From: PALSA-612 sp964595575
Lineage (GTDB): Bacteria; Actinomycetota; Thermoleophilia; Gaiellales; Gaiellaceae
NCBI GenBank assembly: GCA_964595575.1
Contig: CAZQRA010000008.1
Coordinates: 14,093-78,092 of the forward strand
Direction of reading: 5' to 3'
Length of the DNA stretch: 64,000 nucleotides
Below, piece after piece: positions 34,332 through 43,377 of the stretch. How positions within the stretch are numbered: the first letter of the stretch is position 1; every line of letters begins with the position of its first letter. The translations under genes were made by a program, and so were the position numbers. Below the pieces are notes generated by a model, which had not been told where the DNA came from, did not search any database, and worked only from the letters and a program-made list of their open reading frames with translations.

Positions 34332-35536
34332 CAGGGCGCCCGGGCTTGCTCTTCCTCTGGAAGCCTGCGCCGGGCGGGGATCTGCGGGGCTTGACTCGAC
34401 TCCCTGCCCGCCATCCAGGCTGCAGCCGCCAGGCAGACGGCGGCGAGGAGGGCGTAGGCCGCGCGATCCCCTCCTGCCTGGGCGACCGACCCGGCCAGGA
34501 GCGGGCCCCCGGTGGCGGCGATCCCCCACAGCACGTTGAGGATGCCCATCACCGCTCCCCGCCCCAGGGCGGCCCGATGGGCCCCGGTCGCTCCCAGCGA
34601 GTACACGATCGTGTCCAGGGTGGCCCAGAACGGCGCCCGCACGAACAGGAAGGCGACGGCGGCCAGGGCCGCCTCGCTGCCGATGACGACCAGGAAGGAG
34701 AGCCCGTAGGCGAGCACCGCTGCCCCTGCCACCCGCACTGTGACCGCCCGCGAGCCCATCCGGGCCACGCCCCCGCTGACCAGGGCGTAGAGGAGAGAGG
34801 CGCCGGAGAAGAGGAGGCCGATCTCCCCGGCGGACACGCCGGCCTGCCGCAGGCGCAGGGGGACGAGCAGGTTGACCCCGCCGGCCACGAGCCCGAGGAG
34901 GAGCATGACGACCAGGCTGGCGAGGACGAGGGAGTCGCCGCCAGCGGCTCTCAGGGAGGCGAGGGCCGGCCGGTCGAGGCGCTGAGCCCCGTGCTGGGGC
35001 AGGGCGACCATAGCCAGGCTGACGAGGGCGCCCAGGCCGGCGGCGACCAGGAAGGGCGCCCCGGTACCCAGAGAGTCGGCCACGAGGCCGGCGAAGGCGG
35101 GGCCGGCCGCGAAGCCCAGGCCCGAGGTGGCTACGGTGGCGCCCATCCTGCGGGCAGGGGGGCGCTCGGCGGAGTCGGCTAGGAAAGCCAGGCCCGCCGT
35201 CCACAGGGCCCCCACCGAGGCCCCGAATGCAGCCCGGGCGAGGAGGAAGGACCAGAAGTCCCCGGCCAGGCCCTGGCCCAAGGAGGAGGCGGCGAAGAGA
35301 ACGGCCGAGGCGGCGGTGAGCGCCCGTGCCCCCACTCGGTCGGCAAGGAGGCCGATGGGGACGGCGACCAGGATCGTCATGAACCCGCCCGAGGCGAGGA
35401 GCGCCCCCGTCTCCACCTTGGACAGGTGGAGGTCGCGGGCGAAGGTGGGAGCGAGCGGCACCAGGGCCGTCCACACCAGCGTCTGGAGGAGGAAGAGGGC
35501 GTACAGGGGAAGGAGGCGGGCGCTCACACAGGCCAT
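34328..35536 (-). CDS. MFS transporter
   Basis: 402-residue major-facilitator permease with about twelve hydrophobic segments. The loop 2-3 motif appears as P-I-G-L-L-A-D-R-V-G-A-R, just after A-S-G-G-F-M-T-I-L-V-A-V. Most like drug/sugar efflux or monocarboxylate types; substrate unknown. The ATG at 35536 is divergent from the acyl-CoA dehydrogenase start at 35573. Coupled to the downstream metallo-hydrolase. Confidence 0.88.
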   Translation of the reverse strand: MACVSARLLPLYALFLLQTLVWTALVPLAPTFARDLHLSKVETGALLASGGFMTILVAVPIGLLADRVGARALTAASAVLFAASSLGQGLAGDFWSFLLARAAFGASVGALWTAGLAFLADSAERPPARRMGATVATSGLGFAAGPAFAGLVADSLGTGAPFLVAAGLGALVSLAMVALPQHGAQRLDRPALASLRAAGGDSLVLASLVVMLLLGLVAGGVNLLVPLRLRQAGVSAGEIGLLFSGASLLYALVSGGVARMGSRAVTVRVAGAAVLAYGLSFLVVIGSEAALAAVAFLFVRAPFWATLDTIVYSLGATGAHRAALGRGAVMGILNVLWGIAATGGPLLAGSVAQAGGDRAAYALLAAVCLAAAAWMAGRESSQAPQIPARRRLPEEEQARAPW

Positions 35537-35572
35537 ACTACGGCGCGGCCGCCGATCTGGGAGAATCGCCCC

Positions 35573-36745
35573 GTGGGGTACGAGCCTCGCACCGAGGGCC
35601 TGGTCGAGCTGACGCCCGAGCAGCGGGAGATCCAAGCCCTGTGTCGGGACTTCGCCCGCCGCGAGATCCGCCCCATCGCGAAGCAGGTGGACGAGGCCGA
35701 TGCCGAGATGCCGTGGGAGATCTGGTACCGGGCGGCCGAGCTAGGGCTGACCTCGTTCATGCTCCCCGAGGAGTACGGCGGCGGGGGCATGACCGACCTC
35801 TTCACCCAGTGCCTGGTCCAGGAGGAGCTGTGCTTCGGCTGCGCCGGCATCGGCAACCTCATTACCTCCGGCGGCTTCTTCGCCGGGCCGGTGCTGGCCC
35901 TGGGCGACGAGGAGCAGAGGCGCCGGTGGCTGGAGCCGCTGTGCGGCCCTCGGCCGCCCCTGACGGCGGTGGCGGTGACCGAGCCGGGGGCGGGCTCAGA
36001 CGCGGCCGCCATCGAGACCACGGCCAGGCGGGTGGAGGGGGGCTACGTCCTGCGGGGCCAGAAGAGCTGGATCTCGAACGGCGGCGTGGCCGAGTACTAC
36101 GTCGTCTTCGCCACCGTGGCCCCGGGGACAGGCTACCGCGGCATCACCGCCTTCCTGGTGGAAAAGGGGGACGAGGGGGTCTCCTTCGGGGCCCCTATGC
36201 GCAAGATGGGACAGCGGGCCATCATCTCCACCGAGATCTTCCTGGAGGATGTGTTCGTCCCCGAGGAGCGGCGCCTGGGCCAGGAGGGAGAGGCCTTCAA
36301 GGGCTTGATGCGCACTTTCGACCACTCCCGGGTAATCCTGGGGGCGGCGGCCACCGGCCTTGCCCGGGCCGCCCTCGAGTACGCCCTGGAGTACGCCAAG
36401 ACGCGGCAGGCCTTCGGTAAGCCGATCGCCCACCACCAGGCCGTCGGCTTCCGGCTGGCCGACATGGCCCTTCGCGTCGACGCGGCCCGGCTGCTCGTGT
36501 GGAGAGCCGCCCGCCTGCTCGACGCCGGGAAGGAGGGGTCGCTGGAGGCCTCCATGGCCAAGCTGGCCGCCTCGGAGACCGCCATGTGGTGCGCCTGGGC
36601 GGCGGTGCAGACCCTGGGCGGGTGGGGCTACTCGCGGGAATACCCTGTGGAGAAGTGGATGCGCGACGCCAAGCTGGAGGAGATCGAGGAGGGGACCTCC
36701 GACATTCAGCGCCTCATCATCTCCCGCCGCCTGCTCGAGCGGTGA
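35573..36745 (+). CDS. acyl-CoA dehydrogenase
   Basis: 390 residues, GTG start. Family markers: M-L-P-E-E-Y-G-G-G-G, V-T-E-P-G-A-G-S-D, G-Q-K-S-W-I-S-N-G, K-T-R-Q-A-F-G-K-P-I, Q-T-L-G-G-W-G-Y-S-R-E-Y-P-V-E and the C-terminal I-E-E-G-T-S-D-I-Q-R with the likely catalytic Glu. First gene of an operon with an ADP-forming acyl-CoA synthetase and a molybdenum hydroxylase; its stop overlaps the synthetase start. Confidence 0.93.
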   Translation: MGYEPRTEGLVELTPEQREIQALCRDFARREIRPIAKQVDEADAEMPWEIWYRAAELGLTSFMLPEEYGGGGMTDLFTQCLVQEELCFGCAGIGNLITSGGFFAGPVLALGDEEQRRRWLEPLCGPRPPLTAVAVTEPGAGSDAAAIETTARRVEGGYVLRGQKSWISNGGVAEYYVVFATVAPGTGYRGITAFLVEKGDEGVSFGAPMRKMGQRAIISTEIFLEDVFVPEERRLGQEGEAFKGLMRTFDHSRVILGAAATGLARAALEYALEYAKTRQAFGKPIAHHQAVGFRLADMALRVDAARLLVWRAARLLDAGKEGSLEASMAKLAASETAMWCAWAAVQTLGGWGYSREYPVEKWMRDAKLEEIEEGTSDIQRLIISRRLLER

Positions 36746-38883
36746 GCCGCGACCTGCGGCCCCTCTTCGCGCCCCGGTCGGTGGCCGTCGTGGGCGCCTC
36801 CGCCGACCCCGCCAAGTGGGGACACTGGCTGGCTCGGGGAGCTCTCCAAGGGGAGGGGCGGCGCCCCGTGTACCTCGTCAACCGCCGGGGAGGGCAGGTG
36901 CTGGGGCGGGCGGTGTTCAGGTCTCTGGACGAGCTGCCCGAGCCGCCGGAGCTGGTGGCGATCGCGGTCCCGGCCGCCGGCTTCGAGCAGGCGGTAGACG
37001 ACGCCCTGCGGGCAGGGGCACGGGCTCTCGTGGCCATCACCGCCGGCCTGGGGGAGATGGGGGAGGAGGGCAGGGCCCGCGAGCAGGCGGTGGTGGCCAA
37101 GGTGCGGGAGCGGGGAGCGGTTCTCCTCGGCCCCAACTGCCTGGGCGTCTTCGACGCCGAGAGCGAGCTCCACCTCGTCTCCAACCCTCTCCCGGCCGGG
37201 CCCATCGGCCTCATCTCCCAGAGCGGCAACCTGGCTCTCGAGGTCGCCCTCCTCGCCCAGGAGCTCGATCTCGGCCTGTCGCGGTTTGTGTCGGTAGGAA
37301 ACCAGGCCGATCTGGGAGCGACCGAGCTCATCGCCGCCTTGGCCGCGCATCCGGGAACCCAGGTGATCGCCCTCTACTGCGAGGACTTCGGCGACGGCCG
37401 CGCCTTCGTGGACGCCGCCGCCCAGGCAGGAAAGCCGGTGGTGCTGTTGGCGGCGGGGACGACGCCGGCCGGGGCCCGGGCTGCCCGCTCCCACACGGGG
37501 GCCCTGGTGAGCGCCGAGGTGGCGATCGAGGCCGCCTGCCGGGCTGCCGGCATGGTGCGGGTACGCACGCCGGGGGAGCTGGTGGAGACCGCCTTGGCCC
37601 TCCTCTCGGCGCGCCGACCGAACGGGCCGAGGGTGGCCGTGGTCGGGGACGGGGGAGGCCACGGCGTCGTCGCCTGCGACCTCGTGCTCCAGGCCGGCCT
37701 ACAGCTTCCCCCGCTGAGCGAGGAGCTAGCGAGAAGGCTCCGCGCCTTCCTCCCGCCCACGGCCTCCACTGCGAACCCGATCGACTTCGCCGGCGGGGGC
37801 GAGCAGGACGTGCGTAGCTTCCAGCGGGTGGCGGGCTCCCTCCTCGCCTCGGGGGAGGTGGACAGCGTGCTCCTCACCGGCTACTTCGGGGGCTACGGGG
37901 AGTACGACCAGGGCCTAGCGGCCAGGGAGCTGGAGGTGGCCGGGGGGCTGGCGGACGAGGCGTCGGCGGGCGAGCGGCCCCTCATCGTCCACACCATGTA
38001 CTGGCGATCCCCGGCGGCCTCGCTCCTGCGCCGACGGGGGGTCCCCGTGTACCGCACCGTGGAGTCGGCGGTGCGCGCCCTGGCCCGGTTGACGGAGGCG
38101 GCCTCGACGCCGCAGGCCCTCCGCCGCACCTTGCCCCTCCCTCCTCCCCGGAAGCTGCCTGAGGGCTTCCGGGGCGGCTACTTCGAGGCCCGCGCCCTCC
38201 TTGCCCAGGCGGGCATCGCCTTCCCCGAGGCTCGCCGGGTGGAGAGCCTGGAGGAGGCGCTGGCGGCGGCGGCGGAGATCGGCTACCCGGTCGTGCTCAA
38301 GGCCGCCGGCCTTCTCCACAAGTCGGACGCGGGCGGGGTCGCCCTAGGGCTGGCCGACGAGGGGGCCCTCGCGGAGGCGTTCCTGGCCATGGAGGGCCTG
38401 GGAGGGGAGTACGCCGTGGAGCGGATGGTCCCTCGAGAGCGAGGCCTGGAGCTGATCGTGGGGGCTCGGCGAGATCGCCGCTTCGGGCCTATCCTCCTGG
38501 TCGGGCTGGGCGGGGTGTACGCGGAGGCGCTGGGCGACGTGGCCGCCGCCCTCGCCCCCGTGGACGAGGAGCAGGCGCTCGCGCTCCTTTCCACCCTCAG
38601 GGGAGCCTCCCTCCTCGCCGGCGCCCGCGGTCGGCCTCCCCTGGCCGTGGCCGCAGCGGCCGGGGCCGCCTCCTCCCTCTCCCGGGTTGCCGCCCTCTAC
38701 CCCCAGATCGAGGAGATCGAGGTCAATCCCCTGCTCGTCACCCCCGACGGCGCGCTGGGGCTGGACGCCCGGGCGGTGGTGGCGGAAGGCGGGGGGGACA
38801 GGGAGGAGGTGGCGTCGGCATCCGAAGCCTGCTTGGATACGGCGGCAGCAGCAGGAGCACCCGAGCGCAGGGAGGCACGGTGA
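36742..38883 (+). CDS. acyl-CoA synthetase, ADP/NDP-forming (fused alpha-beta)
   Basis: Makes acyl-CoA with ATP to ADP and phosphate, or runs in reverse to gain ATP. 713 residues: CoA-binding Rossmann domain at about 1-135 (V-A-V-V-G-A-S-A-D-P, L-G-P-N-C-L-G), succinyl-CoA-ligase-like domains at about 145-450 with the phospho-His candidate in R-S-H-T-G-A-L, and an ATP-grasp domain at about 480-700 (V-V-L-K-A-A-G-L-L-H-K-S-D-A-G-G-V, E-I-E-V-N-P-L-L-V). GTG at 36742; GTGA overlaps on both sides. The acyl substrate is unknown. Confidence 0.9.
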   Translation: MSRDLRPLFAPRSVAVVGASADPAKWGHWLARGALQGEGRRPVYLVNRRGGQVLGRAVFRSLDELPEPPELVAIAVPAAGFEQAVDDALRAGARALVAITAGLGEMGEEGRAREQAVVAKVRERGAVLLGPNCLGVFDAESELHLVSNPLPAGPIGLISQSGNLALEVALLAQELDLGLSRFVSVGNQADLGATELIAALAAHPGTQVIALYCEDFGDGRAFVDAAAQAGKPVVLLAAGTTPAGARAARSHTGALVSAEVAIEAACRAAGMVRVRTPGELVETALALLSARRPNGPRVAVVGDGGGHGVVACDLVLQAGLQLPPLSEELARRLRAFLPPTASTANPIDFAGGGEQDVRSFQRVAGSLLASGEVDSVLLTGYFGGYGEYDQGLAARELEVAGGLADEASAGERPLIVHTMYWRSPAASLLRRRGVPVYRTVESAVRALARLTEAASTPQALRRTLPLPPPRKLPEGFRGGYFEARALLAQAGIAFPEARRVESLEEALAAAAEIGYPVVLKAAGLLHKSDAGGVALGLADEGALAEAFLAMEGLGGEYAVERMVPRERGLELIVGARRDRRFGPILLVGLGGVYAEALGDVAAALAPVDEEQALALLSTLRGASLLAGARGRPPLAVAAAAGAASSLSRVAALYPQIEEIEVNPLLVTPDGALGLDARAVVAEGGGDREEVASASEACLDTAAAAGAPERREAR

Positions 38884-41150
38884 CGACGGTGGAGCTCGAG
38901 CGGCGCGCGTTCGTGCGGCCCGACGGCAAGGAGAAGGTGACCGGCGCCGGCCGCTACACGGCCGACCTCAACCTCACCGGCCAGTGCTACGCCGCCTTCC
39001 GCTACGCCGACTACCCTCACGCCCGCATCCTCCGCATCGACGTCTCCAGGGCGCGGGCCCTGCCCGGCGTCCTGGCGGTGCTCACCCACGAGGACGTGCC
39101 CGACGTCCGCTACGGCCAGCTCGTGCAGGACCGGCGGCTGTTCGCCAAGGAGAAGGTGCGGTTCGAGGGAGACATCGTGGCCGCCGTGGCCGCGCTCACG
39201 CCGGAGATCGCCCAGCGGGCGGTCTCCCTCATCGAGGTCGAGTACGAGCCCCTCCCGCCCCTGGTCGACATCGAGGCGGCCCTGGCCGAGGACGCTCCCC
39301 TCGTCCACGAGGAGTGGGCCTCCTACACGGGGGAGGAGGCGCTCGGCCGCCACGGCAACGTGCTCGGCCACTCCACCATCGTCAAGGGGGACGCCGACGC
39401 CGCCATGGCCGCCGCTGACGTGGTCGTCAAGAGCCGCTACGTGACCGATCCCTGCCAGGGGGTGCCCATCGAGCCGCGGGCCATCCTCGCCCAGTGGCAG
39501 GGCGACCGGGTCACCGTGTGGTCCTCCACCCAGGTGCCGTTCGTGGCCCGCAAGGGCATCGCCCATGTTCTGCAGATCCCGGAGTCGCACGTGCGCGTGA
39601 TCGTGCCCCTCCTCGGGGGCGGCTTCGGCGCCAAGTGCGACTTCCACTTCGAGGGGCATGTGGCCGCCCTCGCCCGGGCCGCCGGCCGGCCGGTGAAGCT
39701 CGTCTTCTCCCGCCGGGAGGAGTTCGTCGCCCCCGACCACCGCCGGGAGGGGATGGTGATCGAGCTGGAGACGGGAGCGCGCCGGGACGGGACGCTCCTT
39801 GCCCGCCGCGGCCGCCTTGTCCTCGACGCCGGTGCCTACTGCGGGGAGGGCGGCTTCTTCGCCCAGCTCGCCGCCATGCACGCCTGCGGCCCCTACGTCA
39901 TCGAGAACGTCCACGTCGACTCCAAGCTCGTCTACACGACCACCCAGCCCTCGGGCTCGATCCGGGCGCCGACCGCACCTCAGGTGTGCTGGGCGGTCGA
40001 GCAGCACATGGACGAGCTAGCCGAGGCGCTCGGCCTCGACCCGGTCGAGCTTCGCCGGCGGACCTTGATCGAGGAGGGGGCCGAGAGCCCCACCCGCCAG
40101 GTGTTCGGCCGGGTCGGCATCAAGGAGACGCTGGAGCGGGCAGTCGAGATGATCGGCTACGGCCGAGAGCTCCCCGAGGGCGAGGGGATCGGCGTCGCCT
40201 GCGGCTGGTGGCCGTCCTTCGGCGCTCCCTCCGGCGCCTACGTCAAGCTCAATAGCGACGGCACCGCCACCATCATCACCGGCGCCCAGGAGAACGGGAC
40301 CGGCGCCGTCATGGCCCTTCCCCTGCTCGCCGCCGAGGTCCTGGGCATGCGCCCCGAGGACTTCACCCTCCTCTACCAGGACACCGACGCCGGCCCCTGG
40401 GACATGGGCTCGTGCGGCTCCCAGACGACGTTCAACAACGGTCGGGCGGTGGTAGAGGCAGCCCGGGAGGTGCGCGAGCAGCTGCTCGACCTGGCCGCCG
40501 AGGAGCTGGAGGCGGCGAGGGAGGACCTCGAGCTCGTGGGGGGAGCCGTGCGGGTGGTGGGATCGCCCGACCGGGCGGTCGCCATCGCCGACCTCGCCGC
40601 CAAGGGCACCCCTCTCCTCGGCAAGGGCTCGGGCAAGGTGCCGGAGGCACCCGCCTGCCGGCCCGACTCGGGCTGCGTGGGCCGGCTCGGCCTGGAGTCG
40701 TTCCTGGAGCCGCAGCTCATGACCCATGCCGTCCGGGTCAAGGTTGACCGCGAGACCGGGGTCGTGCGCGTGCTCCAGGTGGCGGCCGCCCACGACTCGG
40801 GCACCATCGTCAACCCGTCGGGGGCGAACGGCCAGGTGTACGGGGGCGTGGTCATGGGCATTGGCCAGGCCCTCACCGAGGGGACGGTGCTCGACGAGGA
40901 GGGAAGGCAGCGAAACCCCCACCTCCTCGACTACAAGCTCCCCACCGCTGCCGATGCCCCCCGCGTCGACATCGCCTGGGTGGAGACGCCGGCCGAGAAC
41001 GGCGGCCCCAAGGGCTCAAAGGGGGTGGGCGAGCCTCCCTGCGTGCCCACGGCCGGGGCCATCGCCAACGCCATCGCCCGGGCCACGGGGGGGGCGCGCG
41101 TGCGGAGGCTGCCTATGACCCCCGAGCGGGTGTGGGAGGCGCTCCAATGA
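38880..41150 (+). CDS. molybdenum hydroxylase large subunit (xanthine dehydrogenase/aldehyde oxidase family)
   Basis: Molybdopterin-cytosine-dinucleotide-binding catalytic subunit, 756 residues. Starts with P-D-G-K-E-K-V-T-G-A-G-R-Y; contains L-L-G-G-G-F-G-A-K and the catalytic Glu in K-G-V-G-E-P-P. The active-site loop reads Q-P-S-G-S-I-R-A-P-T-A-P-Q. It lacks the Cys-Ser-Phe-Arg loop of form I CO dehydrogenase and the form II Arg-Gly-Ala-Gly-Arg loop, so it is probably an aldehyde, N-heterocycle or acyl-CoA hydroxylase. Overlaps both neighbours by four bases. Confidence 0.92.
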   Translation: MTTVELERRAFVRPDGKEKVTGAGRYTADLNLTGQCYAAFRYADYPHARILRIDVSRARALPGVLAVLTHEDVPDVRYGQLVQDRRLFAKEKVRFEGDIVAAVAALTPEIAQRAVSLIEVEYEPLPPLVDIEAALAEDAPLVHEEWASYTGEEALGRHGNVLGHSTIVKGDADAAMAAADVVVKSRYVTDPCQGVPIEPRAILAQWQGDRVTVWSSTQVPFVARKGIAHVLQIPESHVRVIVPLLGGGFGAKCDFHFEGHVAALARAAGRPVKLVFSRREEFVAPDHRREGMVIELETGARRDGTLLARRGRLVLDAGAYCGEGGFFAQLAAMHACGPYVIENVHVDSKLVYTTTQPSGSIRAPTAPQVCWAVEQHMDELAEALGLDPVELRRRTLIEEGAESPTRQVFGRVGIKETLERAVEMIGYGRELPEGEGIGVACGWWPSFGAPSGAYVKLNSDGTATIITGAQENGTGAVMALPLLAAEVLGMRPEDFTLLYQDTDAGPWDMGSCGSQTTFNNGRAVVEAAREVREQLLDLAAEELEAAREDLELVGGAVRVVGSPDRAVAIADLAAKGTPLLGKGSGKVPEAPACRPDSGCVGRLGLESFLEPQLMTHAVRVKVDRETGVVRVLQVAAAHDSGTIVNPSGANGQVYGGVVMGIGQALTEGTVLDEEGRQRNPHLLDYKLPTAADAPRVDIAWVETPAENGGPKGSKGVGEPPCVPTAGAIANAIARATGGARVRRLPMTPERVWEALQ

Positions 41151-42049
41151 CTGCCTCGCTCCTCGTTGCCTCCTCGCTTTCGGAGGCTCTTGCCGCCTTG
41201 GCCGAGGGGGCGCGGCCGATCGCCGGCGGCACCGACCTCGTGGTCGGCGCCCGCCAGGGGAAGGCGCCGCTTCCCGAGCGCCTGGTCGCCATCCACGCTC
41301 TCGACGAGCTGGCCGGGATCGGCGGCGAGGACGGCCTCCTCCGCCTGGGCGCGCTCGCCACCCACGCCCAGATCGCCTCTCACCCGGTCGTGCGCGAGCG
41401 CCTGACGGCGCTCGCCGACGCCTCGGCCATCGTCGGCTCGCCCGCCACCCGGGCCTGGGGCACGATCGGGGGCAACCTCATGAACGCCTCTCCGGCCATG
41501 GAGACGGGAGGGCCGCTCGTCTGCCTCGACGCCGAGGCCAGGCTGGTGGGGCCGCAGGGGGAGCGACGCCTGGCGGTGGCCGACCTTCTCGTCGGGCCGG
41601 GAGAGACGGCCGCTTCCCCGGACGAGCTTCTGGCGGAGGTGGAGGTGCCGCTCCCGGCCCCGGGCACAGGCAGCGCCTACCTGCGCCTGGAGTACCGCCG
41701 CAAGATGGAGATCGCCATCGTCGGCGCCACGGCGGTTCTGCGGCTGGAGGGGGGCCGGGTCGCCGACGCCCGAGTGGCGATCACCGCCCTGGCGCCCACC
41801 ATCCGCCGCGTGCCGGAGGCGGAGCGGGCGCTTCTTGGCACCGATGCCGGTCGCCGAGCCGCGGAGGAAGCGGGCCGAGCGGCGGCCGCTGCCGCAGAGC
41901 CGATCTCCGACGTCCGCGCCTCGCAGGAGTACCGCCGGGCGATGGCGGCGGTGATCGTCCGCCGGGCGGTGGAAGCGGCGGCGGCCCGGGCCCGCGGCGA
42001 GTCCCTGCCCATCCCCGCCGGCGCTGCCTGGGAGGGAGGCGGGCGGTGA
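41147..42049 (+). CDS. molybdenum hydroxylase FAD-binding medium subunit
   Basis: Electron-transfer subunit, 300 residues, CoxM/CutM type. FAD motifs I-A-G-G-T-D-L-V-V-G-A and T-I-G-G-N-L-M-N-A-S-P-A are present, followed by the C-terminal V-R-A-S-Q-E-Y-R-R-A-M. ATG at 41147 overlaps the large-subunit stop (ATGA); its own stop overlaps the iron-sulfur subunit start. Confidence 0.92.
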   Translation: MTASLLVASSLSEALAALAEGARPIAGGTDLVVGARQGKAPLPERLVAIHALDELAGIGGEDGLLRLGALATHAQIASHPVVRERLTALADASAIVGSPATRAWGTIGGNLMNASPAMETGGPLVCLDAEARLVGPQGERRLAVADLLVGPGETAASPDELLAEVEVPLPAPGTGSAYLRLEYRRKMEIAIVGATAVLRLEGGRVADARVAITALAPTIRRVPEAERALLGTDAGRRAAEEAGRAAAAAAEPISDVRASQEYRRAMAAVIVRRAVEAAAARARGESLPIPAGAAWEGGGR

Positions 42050-42510
42050 AGGTCGCCGCCACCCTGACCGTGAACGGGGTCGTCTACCCGGTCGAGATCC
42101 ACCCCCACGCCACCCTCCTTCAGGTCGTGCGCGAGGAGATCGGGCTCACCGGCTCGAAGGAGGGCTGCGACGACTCCGAGTGCGGCGCCTGCATGGTGCT
42201 CCTCGACGGAAAACCGGTGAACTCCTGCTCCTACCTCGCCCTCCAAGCCCAAGGGAAAGAGGTGACCACGGTGGAGGGGCTGGCAGAAGACGGCGAGCTC
42301 TCTCCGCTCCAGCGCGCCTTCCTCGAGCATGGGGGAGTCCAGTGCGGCTTCTGCACGCCCGGCATGCTCATCTCGGCCACGGCGCTCTTGCGCGAGAATC
42401 CGCACCCGGCCGAGGAGGAGGTCAGAATCGCGCTCAGCGGCAACCTCTGCCGCTGTACCGGCTACGAGGGCATCGTGCGGGCAGTACTCGCCGCCGCCGA
42501 GCAGGCGTAA
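42046..42510 (+). CDS. molybdenum hydroxylase [2Fe-2S] small subunit
   Basis: 154 residues with two [2Fe-2S] centres. The plant-ferredoxin-type cluster is in G-C-D-D-S-E-C-G-A-C plus V-N-S-C, and the second cluster in C-G-F-C-T-P-G-M and C-R-C-T-G-Y. GTG at 42046. It completes a large-medium-small gene order. No cofactor-insertion (XdhC/CoxF) gene follows in this operon. Confidence 0.93.
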   Translation: MKVAATLTVNGVVYPVEIHPHATLLQVVREEIGLTGSKEGCDDSECGACMVLLDGKPVNSCSYLALQAQGKEVTTVEGLAEDGELSPLQRAFLEHGGVQCGFCTPGMLISATALLRENPHPAEEEVRIALSGNLCRCTGYEGIVRAVLAAAEQA

Positions 42511-42614
42511 GGCGAGGCCCTCCGCCTGCCTTCTCAAGGCCGCGCGATTTTCGCACGATCGCGTGCTCGCGCTCCTGCGCCGCAGGTCGGCCGCGGTGCT
42601 CTATGCTCATCTCT

Positions 42615-42626
42615 GCATCGTGATGC
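42615..42626 (+). promoter_or_regulatory. palindromic operator candidate upstream of the antitoxin
   Basis: GCATC-GT-GATGC lies just before the antitoxin start codons, preceded by a -10-like TATGCT at about 42602. Antitoxins commonly bind such palindromes to repress their own operon. Confidence 0.45.
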
Positions 42627-42627
42627 T

Positions 42628-42870
42628 ATGATGCGGAAGATGGCGAAGGTGAGAACGACCTTGACGATCGACGAGGAGGTCCTGCGCGCGGTCAAGGTGC
42701 GCGGCGCTCGCACAGGGAAAGGCGACAGCGAGGTGATCGAGGAGGCTCTGCGCCGCGAGCTCGGCTTCGACCTGCTCGAGCGGCTGTGGGCGCGCGAGGA
42801 CCTGGGCGAGGAGCAGGCGCTCGCGCTCGCGGTCGAGGCCCAGCACGAGACGCGGCCCCGCCGCCGCTGA
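42628..42870 (+). CDS. type II antitoxin, ribbon-helix-helix-like
   Basis: 80 residues. V-R-T-T-L-T-I-D-E-E-V-L-R-A-V-K-V-R-G is the usual ribbon strand and first helix, and D-S-E-V-I-E-E-A-L-R-R-E-L-G-F the second helix; the acidic tail probably wraps the toxin. Starts at ATG 42628, 42631 or 42640. The stop abuts the GTG of the PIN toxin. Confidence 0.8.
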   Translation: MMRKMAKVRTTLTIDEEVLRAVKVRGARTGKGDSEVIEEALRRELGFDLLERLWAREDLGEEQALALAVEAQHETRPRRR

Positions 42871-43260
42871 GTGCGCGCCGTTCTCGACCCGAACGTCCTC
42901 ATCGCCGCCCTGCTTGCCCGTAGCGGAGCGCCGGCACGGATCGTCTCCGGCTGGATCGGCGGCGCGTTCGAGCTCGTCGTCTCGGAGAGGCTCCTCGCCG
43001 AGCTCGAGCGGGCGCTTGCCTACCCGAAGGTGCGCCGCCGGATCGCAGCAGAGGACGCCGAGGCCTTCGTCGACCTGCTTCGGCGCGGAGCTCGTCTCGC
43101 TTCGGATCCGAGGGCACCCGCCCGCCGCTCGTCCGATCCCGGCGACGACTACCTGCTCGCGCTCGCCGAGCAAGAGCGCGCGCTCCTCGTATCGGGCGAC
43201 CGGCACCTGCTCGCGCTCGCCGGCGAGCTTCCGATCCGGACGCCTCGCGCCTTCCTGGAC
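42871..43260 (+). CDS. PIN-domain toxin, 3' end lost in assembly gap
   Basis: Putative ribonuclease toxin of the PIN-family toxin group. 130 residues are visible before the 100-N gap; the family is about 135-140 long, so only the last few residues are missing. Acidic active-site residues: V-L-D-P-N-V-L (Asp6), L-L-A-E-L-E-R-A-L, D-P-G-D-D-Y-L-L-A-L-A and V-S-G-D-R-H-L-L. The start codon GTG follows the antitoxin stop without spacing. Confidence 0.85.
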
Positions 43261-43360
43261 NNNNNNNNNNNNNNNNNNNNNNNNNNNNNNNNNNNNNNNN
43301 NNNNNNNNNNNNNNNNNNNNNNNNNNNNNNNNNNNNNNNNNNNNNNNNNNNNNNNNNNNN
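43261..43360. other. assembly gap (100 N)
   Basis: A run of exactly 100 N, a usual placeholder for a gap of unknown size. It cuts the 3' end of the PIN toxin gene; whatever lies between it and the next gene (ending at 43378) is unknown. Confidence 0.97.
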
Positions 43361-43377
43361 CTGCCCGGGACGGAGCG

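Noticed and set aside
38880..42510. CO dehydrogenase (coxLMS)
   Set aside because: Gene order fits, but the large-subunit loop lacks the form I Cys and the form II motif, so CO oxidation is not supported.
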